Of a stretch of 37,607 nucleotides of DNA, positions 8,457-16,662 are shown in pieces. The stretch spans positions 1 to 37,607 of the forward strand of contig JAUWYP010000020.1 in NCBI GenBank assembly GCA_030615765.1, read 5' to 3'. The translations under genes and the position numbers were made by a program. Within the stretch, counting starts at the first letter, position 1. Each line of letters begins with the position of its first letter. The DNA is from Dehalococcoidia bacterium (GTDB lineage: Bacteria > Chloroflexota > Dehalococcoidia > SM23-28-2). The notes under the pieces are model-generated. The model did no database searches, had not been told where the DNA came from, and saw nothing but the letters and a program-made list of their open reading frames with translations.

Positions 8457-9998
8457 CTACTTGCGCCGCCGACGGGCAGGGCGGGCAGGCTTCCTCTCCC
8501 GCGCCAGCGCCAGCACGAGGTTCACCAGGGTGCGCGTCGGGATGCCGGTGGCGCCCTTGACCCAGGCGCCCTTGTCCTTCTCGGCGCTGTCGGTGCCGGC
8601 CATGTCCAGGTGGATCCAGGGGGTGTCGCCCACGAAGTCGGCCAGGAAGAGGGCGGCGCTGATGGCCCCGCCCTGGCCGCGCTTGCCGACGTTCTTGATG
8701 TCGGCGACGTCGCTCTTGATGTGCTCCTTGTACTCGTCGTAGAGGGGGAACTGCCAGAACTTCTCGCCGGCTGCCTCGCCCGCCGCGATGACCTTCTGGC
8801 ACAGCTCTTGGTTGTTGGTCATGCAGCCCGTGGCCGCCTTGCCGATGGCGACGATCATCGCGCCGGTGAGGGTGGCCACGTCGAGGATGGGGGAGAGGCC
8901 CTGCTGGCGGGCGTAGGCGATGGCATCGGCGAGGATGAGGCGCCCCTCGGCGTCGGTGTTGACCACCTCGATGGTCTTGCCGCTCATCGCCCGCAGGACA
9001 TCGCCGGGCTTGGTGGCCGAGCCGGAGGGCATGTTCTCGGTGGCGGGGACGACGGCGGTCACGTTGATCCTGGGTTTGAGCCTGCCGATGGCCCACATAG
9101 CTGAGATGACGGCCGCGCCGCCGGACATGTCGCCCTTCATGGTCTGCATGCCGGCCGAGGGCTTGATGGAGATGCCGCCGGAGTCGAAGGTGACGCCCTT
9201 GCCCAGGAGGCCGAGCGTCGCCTTGCGGCGTCGGTCGCCGCGGTAGCGCAGGACGATCATCTTAGGTGGCTGAGCGCTGCCCTGGGCCACCCCCAACAGG
9301 GCGCCCATGCCCAGCTCCTCCATCTGCTCCCGCTCCAGCACTTCGCACTCCAGGCCAGCCTCGTGGGCGGCGGCCTGGGCCTGCTTGGCCATGATGGCGG
9401 GGGTGAGATAGTTGGCGGGCTCGTTGGCCATGTCGCGGGCGCGATTGGCCGCGTCGGCCAGGATGCGACCGGTGGCCACGCCCCGGCGAAGGGCGGGAGC
9501 CTTCGTGCGGTCGAACTCCACCAGGGTCAGCTCATCGAGCTCGCGCTCATCTTCGTTCTTCTTCTTGTGTCTGGTGAAGCGGTAGAGGCCCATCACCGCC
9601 CCCTCGGCGATGGCCTGGGCGCACTGCTGAGGGTCGAGGCCGCCGACGCCCGCTCCATGCACGACGGTGGCCACCGTCTTGACGCCGAGCCGCCGCAGGT
9701 AGCGGAGGGCGGTGGCGGTGACGTCGCGTACCTTGTCCAGCCTGAACTCTTGCTGCTTGCCCAGGCCGGCCACCAGGACGCGCGGGGAGGAAAGGCGGCC
9801 GAGGGTGTGGATGAGGGTGAGCTCGCTGAGCTTGCCCTTGATCTCCCCTTCCTTGATGAGCTGGCTGATGGCGCCCCCCAGGGCCTTGTCCACGGCGCCG
9901 GTGGCCCCGCCGGGCCTCTTCACGCCCTCGAACAGGTTGACCACGATGGCCCTGGCTGGGTGCCGGCTAACATCCCGCACTTGTACCTTGATCTCCAT
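8457..9998 (-). CDS. pepA: Leucyl aminopeptidase (M17 family cytosol aminopeptidase)
   Basis: This 513-aa two-metal exopeptidase removes N-terminal residues from peptides in the cytosol. The C-terminal catalytic domain has the M17 signature NTDAEGRLILADA and the metal and catalytic-lysine regions LLGKGVTFDSGGISIKP and MKGDMSGGAAV. The N-terminal half is the less conserved macro-like domain. The protein ends in a basic stretch (RKPARPARRRRK) that could bind nucleic acid; PepA of E. coli also binds DNA, but through other surfaces. I chose the ATG at 9998, preceded at 8 bases by AAGGAG and at about 50 bases by a promoter. The frame is open for 62 more codons, but these would run through the promoter. 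The pentapeptide-channel gene follows in the same operon. Confidence 0.95.
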   Translation of the reverse strand: MEIKVQVRDVSRHPARAIVVNLFEGVKRPGGATGAVDKALGGAISQLIKEGEIKGKLSELTLIHTLGRLSSPRVLVAGLGKQQEFRLDKVRDVTATALRYLRRLGVKTVATVVHGAGVGGLDPQQCAQAIAEGAVMGLYRFTRHKKKNEDERELDELTLVEFDRTKAPALRRGVATGRILADAANRARDMANEPANYLTPAIMAKQAQAAAHEAGLECEVLEREQMEELGMGALLGVAQGSAQPPKMIVLRYRGDRRRKATLGLLGKGVTFDSGGISIKPSAGMQTMKGDMSGGAAVISAMWAIGRLKPRINVTAVVPATENMPSGSATKPGDVLRAMSGKTIEVVNTDAEGRLILADAIAYARQQGLSPILDVATLTGAMIVAIGKAATGCMTNNQELCQKVIAAGEAAGEKFWQFPLYDEYKEHIKSDVADIKNVGKRGQGGAISAALFLADFVGDTPWIHLDMAGTDSAEKDKGAWVKGATGIPTRTLVNLVLALARERKPARPARRRRK

Positions 9999-10046
9999 GA
10001 TGGGCGCTCCTTGGGCAGCCTCGAAAAGACGTCGGGCCGCAGGGGA

Positions 10047-10075
10047 ATCATAGCGAAAACGCGTCTGGGCGGCAA
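10047..10075 (-). promoter_or_regulatory. Predicted pepA promoter
   Basis: On the minus strand TTGCCG (10075-10070) is followed after 17 bases by TATGAT (10052-10047). The predicted start near 10040 gives a leader of about 40 bases. This supports the pepA start at 9998. Confidence 0.55.
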
Positions 10076-10097
10076 CGGGACGGAATGATAGAGGGCA

Positions 10098-10126
10098 TTG
10101 CCAAATCTTGGAGGCCATGCTTAAAT
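10098..10126 (+). promoter_or_regulatory. Predicted promoter of the PAP2 gene pair
   Basis: TTGCCA (10098-10103) is followed after 17 bases by TTAAAT (10121-10126), in an AT-rich patch. The predicted start is near 10133, ahead of the GTG at 10159. It is divergent from the pepA promoter. Confidence 0.45.
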
Positions 10127-10158
10127 AAATGTAGGGGCAAGAGAAGGGGGCTTGAATC

Positions 10159-10965
10159 GTGGCTGGTCGCGTGGTTCCGGCCATTACGCGAGCTTATCGG
10201 TTCGTCAACAAGGTCGGCGTCGTTGAGCTCCTCATAGTGGGCGTGGCCTTTGTCCTCTACTACCTGGTGCGGGGCTTCGTGGTAGAGCGGACATTCGAGG
10301 CCACCTCGCGAGCCATTCGCATTGTCGAGCTGGAACAGAGCCTGGGTCTCTGGGTCTGGGAATCGAAGATGCAGGCCTGGGTGATGTCCAGCGAGGTTTT
10401 GGCGCACCTGTTCAACAACATCTATGTCTACGCTCACTTCCCGCTCGTCATTATCATCGGCCTGTGGCTGTTCTTCTTCCACCGCGAACGGTATGTGCTC
10501 CTGCGCAATGCCTTCCTCATTTCGGGAGGCATCGGTTTGATCATCTTCAACCTCTTGCCCATGGCGCCGCCGCGCCTCCTTCCCTGGCCCCTGAGCGACC
10601 AGGTGGTGGACACGATGTTCGCCTTCTCCAGGGTGAACTACGACATGCAGCCGGCGGCCTTCGTGAACCACTACGCGGCCATGCCCAGCCTCCACTTCGG
10701 CTGGAATCTCCTCCTGGGCATCGGCATTATCTGGACGATGCGAAACTTCTTCGGAATAGCCTTCGGGGTGACAATGCCCGCGGCCATGTTCGTGGCGGTG
10801 GTGGCTACCGGCAATCATTTCATACTAGATGTCATAGCCGGCACCGTGGTGGCCCTGATAGGGCTGGGCGCTGCTCTTCTTATCCAGCGCTACGGCCATC
10901 GCCTGTGGCGGCTGATCCTCCCCGATCGTATCTTTCAGCACCTGGCGCGCTCGCCCGGGGCCTAG
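10159..10965 (+). CDS. PAP2-superfamily membrane protein, first of a tandem pair
   Basis: This 268-aa integral membrane protein has about six hydrophobic helices. The active-site motifs are of the PAP2/AUR1-like type: APPRLLP, then HYAAMPSLHFGW (the PSxH counterpart), then ATGNHFILD (the HxxxD counterpart). The family dephosphorylates or transfers phospho-head groups of lipids at the membrane surface, including inositol-phosphoceramide-type transferases. The substrate here cannot be told. The start is GTG with AAGGGGG about 9 bases upstream. The next gene is a clear paralogue with the same layout, 25 bases downstream, so the pair is an operon. Confidence 0.88.
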   Translation: MAGRVVPAITRAYRFVNKVGVVELLIVGVAFVLYYLVRGFVVERTFEATSRAIRIVELEQSLGLWVWESKMQAWVMSSEVLAHLFNNIYVYAHFPLVIIIGLWLFFFHRERYVLLRNAFLISGGIGLIIFNLLPMAPPRLLPWPLSDQVVDTMFAFSRVNYDMQPAAFVNHYAAMPSLHFGWNLLLGIGIIWTMRNFFGIAFGVTMPAAMFVAVVATGNHFILDVIAGTVVALIGLGAALLIQRYGHRLWRLILPDRIFQHLARSPGA

Positions 10966-10990
10966 CCAGGTAGGCTGCTGAAGCCTCGCC

Positions 10991-11863
10991 GTGGAGGGAG
11001 AAAAGACCACACTAGGGACGCTTGTTGCCCTGCTGCGACAAGCGAGACGGCGCATCGGCCGGCGCGACCTTGTGGAGGCCGCGCTGGTTGCTTTTGCCTT
11101 CCTTCTCTACTTCCTGGTGCGGGGAAGTGTTATCGACCGGCCCCATGACGCCTTCCAGAACGCCCTAGACGTGATCGATGCCCAGAGATGGCTGGGGATC
11201 TTCTGGGAGCCGGACATGCAGGAGTGGATCATCGACAACCGGTTCCTGGTGCAGGCATCCAACTACGTGTACTTCTGGCTGCACTTTCCCCTGATTGTCG
11301 TCTTTGGCCTGGTCCTGTACTTCTTCGACCGCCGCAAGTACACGTTCCTGCGCGATGCCTTCCTGGCTTCGGGAGCCATCTCTCTGATTATCTACGGTCT
11401 CTACCCGGTCGCTCCTCCGCGTCTCCTGCCTGAGCTAGCAGTAGAGTTCAACGAGGTCCTGGATGCCGATTTGCAGGCCTTTGTGGACACCATGAACGTC
11501 CATCTGGGATACGGCTATCAGGCCCAGTCCATGCGGCCCTTCGTGAACCCCTATGCGGCGATGCCGAGCCTGCACTTCGGCTGGGACTTCCTTCTGGGCA
11601 TCGGCATCATCTGGGCATTTCGCCGCTATCCGTTCATCTGGCCGTTTGGTGTTGTCCTGCCGGCGACGCAGATCTTAGCCATCGCGGTCACCGGCAATCA
11701 CTACTTCCTGGACGCATTTGCTGGCATGGGGGTTGCCCTCCTCGGACTGGCTATAGCGGTGGCGCTGCAGCGCTGGGCCTATGCCCCCTTGGGCCGGCTG
11801 GTCAGACGCCTGCCCTGGGTGGCGGGCTCCGAGGAGGAGGAGGCAGGGCCCTCGCCGGTCTGA
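10991..11863 (+). CDS. PAP2-superfamily membrane protein, second of a tandem pair
   Basis: This 290-aa paralogue of the preceding gene shares, in the same order, YFLVRGSVIDRP, YFFDRRKYTFLRDAF, VAPPRLLP, PYAAMPSLHFGWDFLLGIGI and VTGNHYFLDAFAG. It differs by an insert of about 20 residues before the MPSLHFGW motif (ADLQAFVDTMNVHLGYGY region) and by an acidic C-terminal tail (SEEEEAG). The GTG start at 10991 has no good ribosome-binding site; translation may be coupled to the gene before. A lipid phosphatase or head-group transferase role is known for the family. Its partner substrate is unknown. Confidence 0.87.
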   Translation: MEGEKTTLGTLVALLRQARRRIGRRDLVEAALVAFAFLLYFLVRGSVIDRPHDAFQNALDVIDAQRWLGIFWEPDMQEWIIDNRFLVQASNYVYFWLHFPLIVVFGLVLYFFDRRKYTFLRDAFLASGAISLIIYGLYPVAPPRLLPELAVEFNEVLDADLQAFVDTMNVHLGYGYQAQSMRPFVNPYAAMPSLHFGWDFLLGIGIIWAFRRYPFIWPFGVVLPATQILAIAVTGNHYFLDAFAGMGVALLGLAIAVALQRWAYAPLGRLVRRLPWVAGSEEEEAGPSPV

Positions 11864-11874
11864 GAGGCCTTTAG

Positions 11875-11901
11875 GGAACGAGTCCCCACGATGGGGGTTC
11901 C
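11875..11901. terminator. Hairpin between convergent gene ends
   Basis: GGAAC (11875-11879) pairs with GTTCC (11897-11901), and CCCC (11884-11887) pairs with GGGG (11893-11896), with a four-base bulge. It lies in the 37-base gap between the PAP2 gene and the convergent small gene. There is no U-tract, so at best it is a weak bidirectional terminator. Confidence 0.4.
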
Positions 11902-12233
11902 TAGCTCCAGTGGCGATAGGCGGGCAGAGGCCTGAGCGATGTGTAGACCTCGACTGAGACCTCGCTGGCGTGGGGAAGCCAGCGCTCCCAGTCCTGGCGG
12001 GCCTGGGTGGCTTCCCTGCTGGCGAGGGCCTTCTGGATGACGCTCTCATCGGAGAACATGAAAACAGTCATCCAGTTGGGTCCGGGGCGGGAGGAGTGAA
12101 CGCGAAAGGCGGCGGTGATGCCGGGGATCTTGAACATGTGGTGGAGGTGCACTCCCAGATACCACCGCTCGAACTCTGGCAGGACATCGGGGTCAATGTG
12201 GGCCTGCACCACCAAGAGAGGCTTAACACCCAC
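11901..12233 (-). CDS. Small protein, probable ferredoxin-like alpha/beta-barrel fold
   Basis: This 110-aa soluble protein has no membrane segment. The pattern LLVVQAHIDPDVLPEFERWYLGVHL, then ITAAFRVHSS, then WMTVFMFSDESVI resembles dimeric alpha/beta-barrel proteins (ABM/EthD-like), in which a W-Y motif sits on the first helix and the strand pairs form a barrel. I cannot assign an activity. The GTG start at 12233 lies 11 bases inside the preceding kinase gene, so the two are translationally coupled and are the last genes of the degV operon. The fold call is by eye and moderate. Confidence 0.7.
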   Translation of the reverse strand: MGVKPLLVVQAHIDPDVLPEFERWYLGVHLHHMFKIPGITAAFRVHSSRPGPNWMTVFMFSDESVIQKALASREATQARQDWERWLPHASEVSVEVYTSLRPLPAYRHWS

Positions 12234-12852
12234 GGGCAGGCCTCGGTTCCTCTAGCTGCTGCAGTATGGTTGCGATGGCGGGCTCGATGTCGGCCGAGGT
12301 GTCCACGTTGATGTGGGGACGGCTGATGGGCTCTACATCGCGCTGCATGCGTTCGTAGACCTCGGGCCCGGCGTCGGAGAGGTCCTGGGAGCGGGGGCCT
12401 TTCGCCCGGGCCTCCAAGCGTTCGTGCACCACGGGCGAGGACGCCTGGAGGTGCACGAGGATGAGCTTGGCCTTGTGATCGTCGGCAATGCGATAGACCT
12501 GGCGGCGGTGGACCTCTCGCAGGTTGGTGGCGTCGAAGATGGCGGCGACTCCCCTTGTCAGAAGGCGGCTCAGGACCAGGTGGCAGGCGGAAAAGAGGCG
12601 ACGGCTCTCGTCGGCGGAGTAGGTGGGCTGGCCGAACAATGCCTTGCGCAGAGCGTCGCTCTCCAGGCAGGCCAGCGGATGGCGAGAGGCGAGGCGGCGG
12701 CAAAAGTATGATTTGCCGCTGCCCGGGAGGCCGCTCAGCACTATCAGGGCGGGGCTGGCTCGGGGCGGTGGCAGCGGCTGGGCGTACTCCTCGATCTTGC
12801 GGGCGTCCTCCAGAAGCTGCTGTCTTTGTTCTTCCACGGGGCTATGGCTCAT
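12223..12852 (-). CDS. P-loop kinase of the AAA_33 / zeta-like type
   Basis: This 209-aa protein has Walker A in SGLPGSGKSYF near residue 45, SDALRKALFG after it, and FDATNLREVHRRQVYRIA in the middle. That is the arrangement of predicted nucleotide or sugar kinases of the AAA_33 family (related to polynucleotide kinase and zeta-type enzymes). The substrate is unknown. The N-terminus is a short charged helix (EEQRQQLLEDARKIEEYAQ). I prefer the ATG at 12852, which overlaps the degV stop by 11 bases; a TTG at 12870 in the same frame is the alternative. Its position between degV and the small barrel protein, with overlaps on both sides, indicates a single operon. Confidence 0.85.
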   Translation of the reverse strand: MSHSPVEEQRQQLLEDARKIEEYAQPLPPPRASPALIVLSGLPGSGKSYFCRRLASRHPLACLESDALRKALFGQPTYSADESRRLFSACHLVLSRLLTRGVAAIFDATNLREVHRRQVYRIADDHKAKLILVHLQASSPVVHERLEARAKGPRSQDLSDAGPEVYERMQRDVEPISRPHINVDTSADIEPAIATILQQLEEPRPARGC

Positions 12853-13705
12853 TGTAGAAGGCCAGGCCAACCAGGCCCGGGCCGGTGTGGATGCTCATCA
12901 CCTGGCTGAACTCACTGACGAAGAGCTCCGCCGGCCGGAGTTCTTCTCGCACCTTCTCAGCCAGTTCCTCGGCTTCCTCCGCTGCTCGGGTGTGGAAGAC
13001 GGCAACGTGAAGGGGCTTTTCCGGGGCCAGGCGCTCGCCGGCCAGCTTCAGCAGGCGGGCCAGTGCCCGGGGCTTGGTGCGCACAGCGCCCAATCGGCTG
13101 ATTTCGCCGTCATGGAGCTGGAAAAGGTGTTTCATCTGGAGGAGGGCGAAAAGCCAGGCGGCCATCTGGGGTACGCGTCCTCCCTTGGCCAGATACTCCA
13201 GGGTATCGAGAACGCCCAGCATATACAACCGCGGGATGAGGGCCTCGGCCTTGTTGGCCACCTCCTCCAGGGCGGTGCCGTTGGCCGCTGACCTTGCTGC
13301 CGCCAGCACCATAAGGGCGAGCGCTCCCGCTGCGGAGCGGGAATCGATCACCTTTACCCTGAGGTCGGCCAGCTGCTCTCCAGCCAGGGCGGCGGCATCG
13401 CGGGCGGCATTGTAGGTGGCCGTGAGCTGGCTGCTGGTGACAATGCAGAGGACCTCCTTACAACCCCGCTGGTAGGCCTGTCGAAACACATCGAGAAAGA
13501 CCCCGGGCGGTGCCGAAGCGGTAGTGGGCAGCCGCGGTGCGGATTTCAGCAAGGAGTAGAACTCGTGCCAGGTCAGCGAGACGTTGTCCACGTAGGCCGT
13601 TTCCCCGAACAGGAAGGTCAAGGGCACAACAACGATCTGGTACTCTTCCTGCAGCTCCTGGGGGATACTGCATGTGCTATCCGTTATTATGGCCAGCCGA
13701 GGCAT
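12842..13705 (-). CDS. degV: DegV-family fatty-acid-binding protein
   Basis: This 287-aa protein has the family start LAIITDSTCSIP and the first-domain motif PTTASAPPGVFLDVF (canonical TSQPSPGxF). The second-domain signature is VLDTLEYLAKGGRVP (canonical L-x-YLKKGGRI). The end has HTGPGLVGLAFY, where the canonical form is HxGPGxxG. DegV/FakB proteins hold one fatty acid in the cytosol; some present it to the kinase FakA. No FakA-like gene is visible here. The nearby P-loop kinase is a different family, so a FakAB-type system is not supported. It is the first gene of a three-gene overlapping operon, divergent from rpsO. Confidence 0.92.
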   Translation of the reverse strand: MPRLAIITDSTCSIPQELQEEYQIVVVPLTFLFGETAYVDNVSLTWHEFYSLLKSAPRLPTTASAPPGVFLDVFRQAYQRGCKEVLCIVTSSQLTATYNAARDAAALAGEQLADLRVKVIDSRSAAGALALMVLAAARSAANGTALEEVANKAEALIPRLYMLGVLDTLEYLAKGGRVPQMAAWLFALLQMKHLFQLHDGEISRLGAVRTKPRALARLLKLAGERLAPEKPLHVAVFHTRAAEEAEELAEKVREELRPAELFVSEFSQVMSIHTGPGLVGLAFYNEP

Positions 13706-13767
13706 GATAGATAATAGGGATGATTGCTATAGCCCACTGTTCTTGCCCAAGTATAGCGCACATTGCC

Positions 13768-13796
13768 TTGCACGGGCTACAGTGCTGTGCTATACT
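13768..13796 (+). promoter_or_regulatory. Predicted rpsO promoter
   Basis: TTGCAC (13768-13773) is followed after exactly 17 bases by TATACT (13791-13796). The predicted start near 13803 gives a leader of about 47 bases to the S15 start codon. It is among the best -35/-10 pairs in the window. Confidence 0.65.
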
Positions 13797-13849
13797 CACC
13801 CCGAAGAAAGAGAAGGAAGGGACGCCTCCAGTTAGCGAATCGGAGGGCG

Positions 13850-14116
13850 ATGCTCACCAAGGAAAGACGCCAGGAAATCATCGCCGCCCACCGTCTTCAC
13901 GCGAGCGACTCGGGTTCCTCGGATGTGCAGGTAGCGATCCTCACTGAGCGCATAAGGGAGCTTACTGAGCACCTAAAGGTGCATCGCAAGGATCACCATT
14001 CCAGGCGTGGCCTTCTGAAATTGGTGGGACAGCGGCGGCGACTGTTGCGCTATCTGAGCAGGACAGACGTCGGACGCTACCGCAATCTCATCGCCAGCCT
14101 AGGTCTTCGCAAGTAG
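13850..14116 (+). CDS. rpsO: 30S ribosomal protein S15
   Basis: This 88-aa protein is of typical length. Signatures are [41 protein letters not shown] and the C-terminal [12 protein letters not shown]15 binds 16S rRNA helices 20-22 and nucleates the platform of the small subunit. I chose the ATG at 13850 because the product starts [11 protein letters not shown] as in the family and GGAGG stands just upstream. The frame is open for 29 further codons, but those precede or overlap the promoter. The order rpsO-pnp is the classical one. Confidence 0.97.
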   Translation: MLTKERRQEIIAAHRLHASDSGSSDVQVAILTERIRELTEHLKVHRKDHHSRRGLLKLVGQRRRLLRYLSRTDVGRYRNLIASLGLRK

Positions 14117-14241
14117 TCAAGAGAGTAGCTGACAGAAGAGGATTCCCCTGCAACGCCCTTTTGAGGCAGTACCCGAGCTTTAGGGTTGCTATCGGAGGGA
14201 TCGTGAGGAGTTCCTGAACGCTCGGGAGGATGGATACTATT

Positions 14242-16623
14242 ATGCCAAAGTCGTATGAACGAGAGATAGGCGGTCGCCCGCTGACGATCGAGGTGGGGAA
14301 GCTGGCTGGGCAGGCCAACGGGGCGGCAACCGTGCGCTACGGCGATACGGTGGTGCTGGTCACGGCCTGCGTCAGCTCGCAGCTGCGCGAGGGGGTGGAC
14401 TTCCTGCCCCTGACCATCGACTATGAGGAGCGGCTGTACGCGGCCGGCAAGATCCCCGGCGGCTGGTTCCGCCGCGAGGGGCGGCCCAGTGCCGGGGCGG
14501 TGCTGGCGGACAGGCTCACCGACCGCCCCCTTCGTCCCCTCTTCCCCAAGGGCTTTCGCAACGACATCCAGATCATCATCACCGTGCTGTCGGCTGACCA
14601 AGAGAACGATCCTGACATCCTGGCCATGATCGGTGCAGCCACGTCGCTCTGCATGTCGGACATCCCCTTCGACACGCCGGTGAGCTCTGTGCGAGTGGGG
14701 CATGTGGATGGCCAATACGTGGCCAACCCCACATTCTCCCAGCTTAAGGAGAGCCTTCTCGACCTGGTGGTGGCGTCCACGAAGGATGCCCTGGTGATGG
14801 TCGAGGGAGGTGCGCGTGAGGTTTCGGAAGAGCTGATGATGGGAGCGCTGACCTTCGGCCACGAGGTGAATCGGCAGATCATCGCGCTGGAAGAGGAGGT
14901 GGTGGCCGCCGAAGGGAAGCCCAAGGCGGTCTTCGTTCCTGTGGAGATGGAGGCGGGCGTGCGTGAGGCGGTGGACGAGTTCATTGGTGAGCAGGGGTGG
15001 GAGGTGCTGGCGCGTCCGAAAGATGAGCGGGAGCCAGCTCTGGCGGAAAGGCGGCAGGAATTGCTGGAACGCCTGGGCGAGACCTATCCTCCCGAGCAGG
15101 TGCTGGCCGCTTTCGCTGATGCGCTGAAGAGCCAGGTGCGTAAGAAGATCCTCCAGGATGGCATCCGCCCGGACGATCGCCCGCCCGGGGAGATTCGGCA
15201 CATTAGCTGCGAGGTGGGTCTACTGCCGCGAACCCATGGCTCGGGTCTTTTTAGCCGCGGCGAGACTCAGGTGTTGACGATCGCCACCCTAGGGTCAAAG
15301 CGCGAGGAGCAGCGGCTGGATGGCCTGGATCCGGAGGAGAGCAAACGGTTCCTCCACCACTACAACTTTGCCCCCTTCTCGGTAGGCGAGACGCGACGTG
15401 TGGGCATCCCCAGCCGGCGCGAGGTGGGCCATGGCCTTCTGGCTGAGCGGGCTCTGGAGCCGGTGGTCCCCAATGAGGAGGACTTCCCTTACACCATTCG
15501 TCTTGTCTCGGAGGTGTTGTCCAGCAACGGCAGCACGTCTATGGCCAGCGTCTGTGGCAGCTCTCTTGCCCTTATGGACGCTGGCGTGCCTATTAAGGCG
15601 CCGGTGGCAGGCATAGCGATGGGTCTGGTGATGGACGAGGACGACGGCTACACCATCCTCACCGACATCGCCGGTCTGGAGGATGCGCTGGGGGATATGG
15701 ACTTCAAGGTGGCGGGCACCGCCGAGGGCATAACGGCCCTTCAAATGGACATCAAGGTGAAGGGGATCACCGTGGAGATACTGGAGAAGGCGCTGGCGCA
15801 GGCCCATGACGCCCGCCTGGAGATTCTCGACCGGATGCGGGAGACGATCCCTGCCAGTCGGCCGGAGCTCTCCCAGTATGCCCCGCGGATGTATCGTATT
15901 CAGATCCCGCAGGAGAAGATCGGGCAGGTCATCGGCCCTGGCGGGCGGGTCATTCGCTCGATCGTTGAGGAGACCAAGTGTAGCGTGGACGTTCAGGACG
16001 ACGGCACGGTTCTCATTGGCTCGAGCCGGGAGGAGATGGCCCAGCGTGCGATCCAGATAATTGAGGGGCTCACGAAGGAGGTGACGGTGGGCGAGATCTA
16101 CACCGGCAAGGTCACTCGCCTGACGTCCTTTGGGGCCTTCGTGGAGATCCTGCCCGGCAAGGATGGCCTGGTGCGACTGGGCGATCTGGCCGAGTATCGC
16201 GTTGCCCGACCTGATGATGTGGTGAAGGTCGGCGATGAGGTCATGGTTATGGTGATCGAGGTGGACCAGATGGGGCGCATTAACCTGTCGCGGCGAGCGG
16301 TTCTGGAGGGTACTTCGGAGCCGCGGCCTGCCGGCGTCCGAGGAGGGCCGGAGCGAGACCGGGTGCCGATGCGAGGCGGCCCGGGCCCGTCCGGCGGCGG
16401 TTCCGGCAGGAGGCCTCGGGGCAATGGTCCGCCACAGCAACGGCGTCAGGGAGGCGGTGGCTTCAGGGACAGGCGGCCGCGGGAGAGGCGCCCCTGGGAC
16501 GACCGGCGTAGGCCGAGCGGGCCGAGCAGGCCGAGCGGGCCGAGCAGGCCCAGCGAGCCGCGCGGGCCGAGCGGGCCGCCAGGTCCGCCTCCGCCGCCCC
16601 GTCCGACCCAGGGCAGGCGCTAG
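14242..16623 (+). CDS. pnp: Polyribonucleotide nucleotidyltransferase (PNPase) with an Arg/Gly/Pro-rich tail
   Basis: This protein of about 793 aa degrades RNA 3' to 5' by phosphorolysis, in the cytosol and in the degradosome. Two RNase PH domains flank a helical segment. The first has GVDFLPLTIDYEERLYAAGK, GWFRREGRPS and DRPLRPLFP; the second has RTHGSGLFSRGETQ and GLEDALGDMDFKVAGT, which carries the catalytic Asp. Then come a KH domain (KIGQVIGPGGRVIRSIVEE) and an S1 domain (GEIYTGKVTRLTSFGAFVEI). After S1 about 95 residues are disordered-looking and rich in R, G and P, encoded partly by a 9-bp tandem repeat. Two ATGs compete: 14230, with GGAGG abutting it, and 14242, which I prefer for spacing. 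The 125-base gap after rpsO has short inverted repeats (GCAAC/GTTGC) that could be an RNase III processing hairpin, as in other rpsO-pnp operons. Confidence 0.97.
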   Translation: MPKSYEREIGGRPLTIEVGKLAGQANGAATVRYGDTVVLVTACVSSQLREGVDFLPLTIDYEERLYAAGKIPGGWFRREGRPSAGAVLADRLTDRPLRPLFPKGFRNDIQIIITVLSADQENDPDILAMIGAATSLCMSDIPFDTPVSSVRVGHVDGQYVANPTFSQLKESLLDLVVASTKDALVMVEGGAREVSEELMMGALTFGHEVNRQIIALEEEVVAAEGKPKAVFVPVEMEAGVREAVDEFIGEQGWEVLARPKDEREPALAERRQELLERLGETYPPEQVLAAFADALKSQVRKKILQDGIRPDDRPPGEIRHISCEVGLLPRTHGSGLFSRGETQVLTIATLGSKREEQRLDGLDPEESKRFLHHYNFAPFSVGETRRVGIPSRREVGHGLLAERALEPVVPNEEDFPYTIRLVSEVLSSNGSTSMASVCGSSLALMDAGVPIKAPVAGIAMGLVMDEDDGYTILTDIAGLEDALGDMDFKVAGTAEGITALQMDIKVKGITVEILEKALAQAHDARLEILDRMRETIPASRPELSQYAPRMYRIQIPQEKIGQVIGPGGRVIRSIVEETKCSVDVQDDGTVLIGSSREEMAQRAIQIIEGLTKEVTVGEIYTGKVTRLTSFGAFVEILPGKDGLVRLGDLAEYRVARPDDVVKVGDEVMVMVIEVDQMGRINLSRRAVLEGTSEPRPAGVRGGPERDRVPMRGGPGPSGGGSGRRPRGNGPPQQRRQGGGGFRDRRPRERRPWDDRRRPSGPSRPSGPSRPSEPRGPSGPPGPPPPPRPTQGRR
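16512..16574 (+). repeat. 9-bp tandem repeat inside the pnp tail
   Basis: Seven consecutive 9-base units of the form GCCGAGCGG or GCCGAGCAG run from 16512 to 16574, the fifth and sixth diverged. Each encodes Pro-Ser-Gly or Pro-Ser-Arg. The array sits in the non-conserved C-terminal extension of PNPase, so length variation between strains would be tolerated. Confidence 0.85.
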
Positions 16624-16662
16624 TAGAGGAGGCCTCGGTCCCGCATCAGGGAGGTATTCCAG

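Noticed and set aside
9999-10184. A 62-codon N-terminal extension of PepA
   Set aside because: It overlaps the pepA promoter and the divergent PAP2 promoter and start. The ATG at 9998 has AAGGAG at 8 bases.
12842-13705. A FakA/FakB fatty-acid kinase system formed by DegV and the nearby kinase
   Set aside because: The kinase is an AAA_33-type P-loop protein, not the DhaK/DhaL-like FakA.
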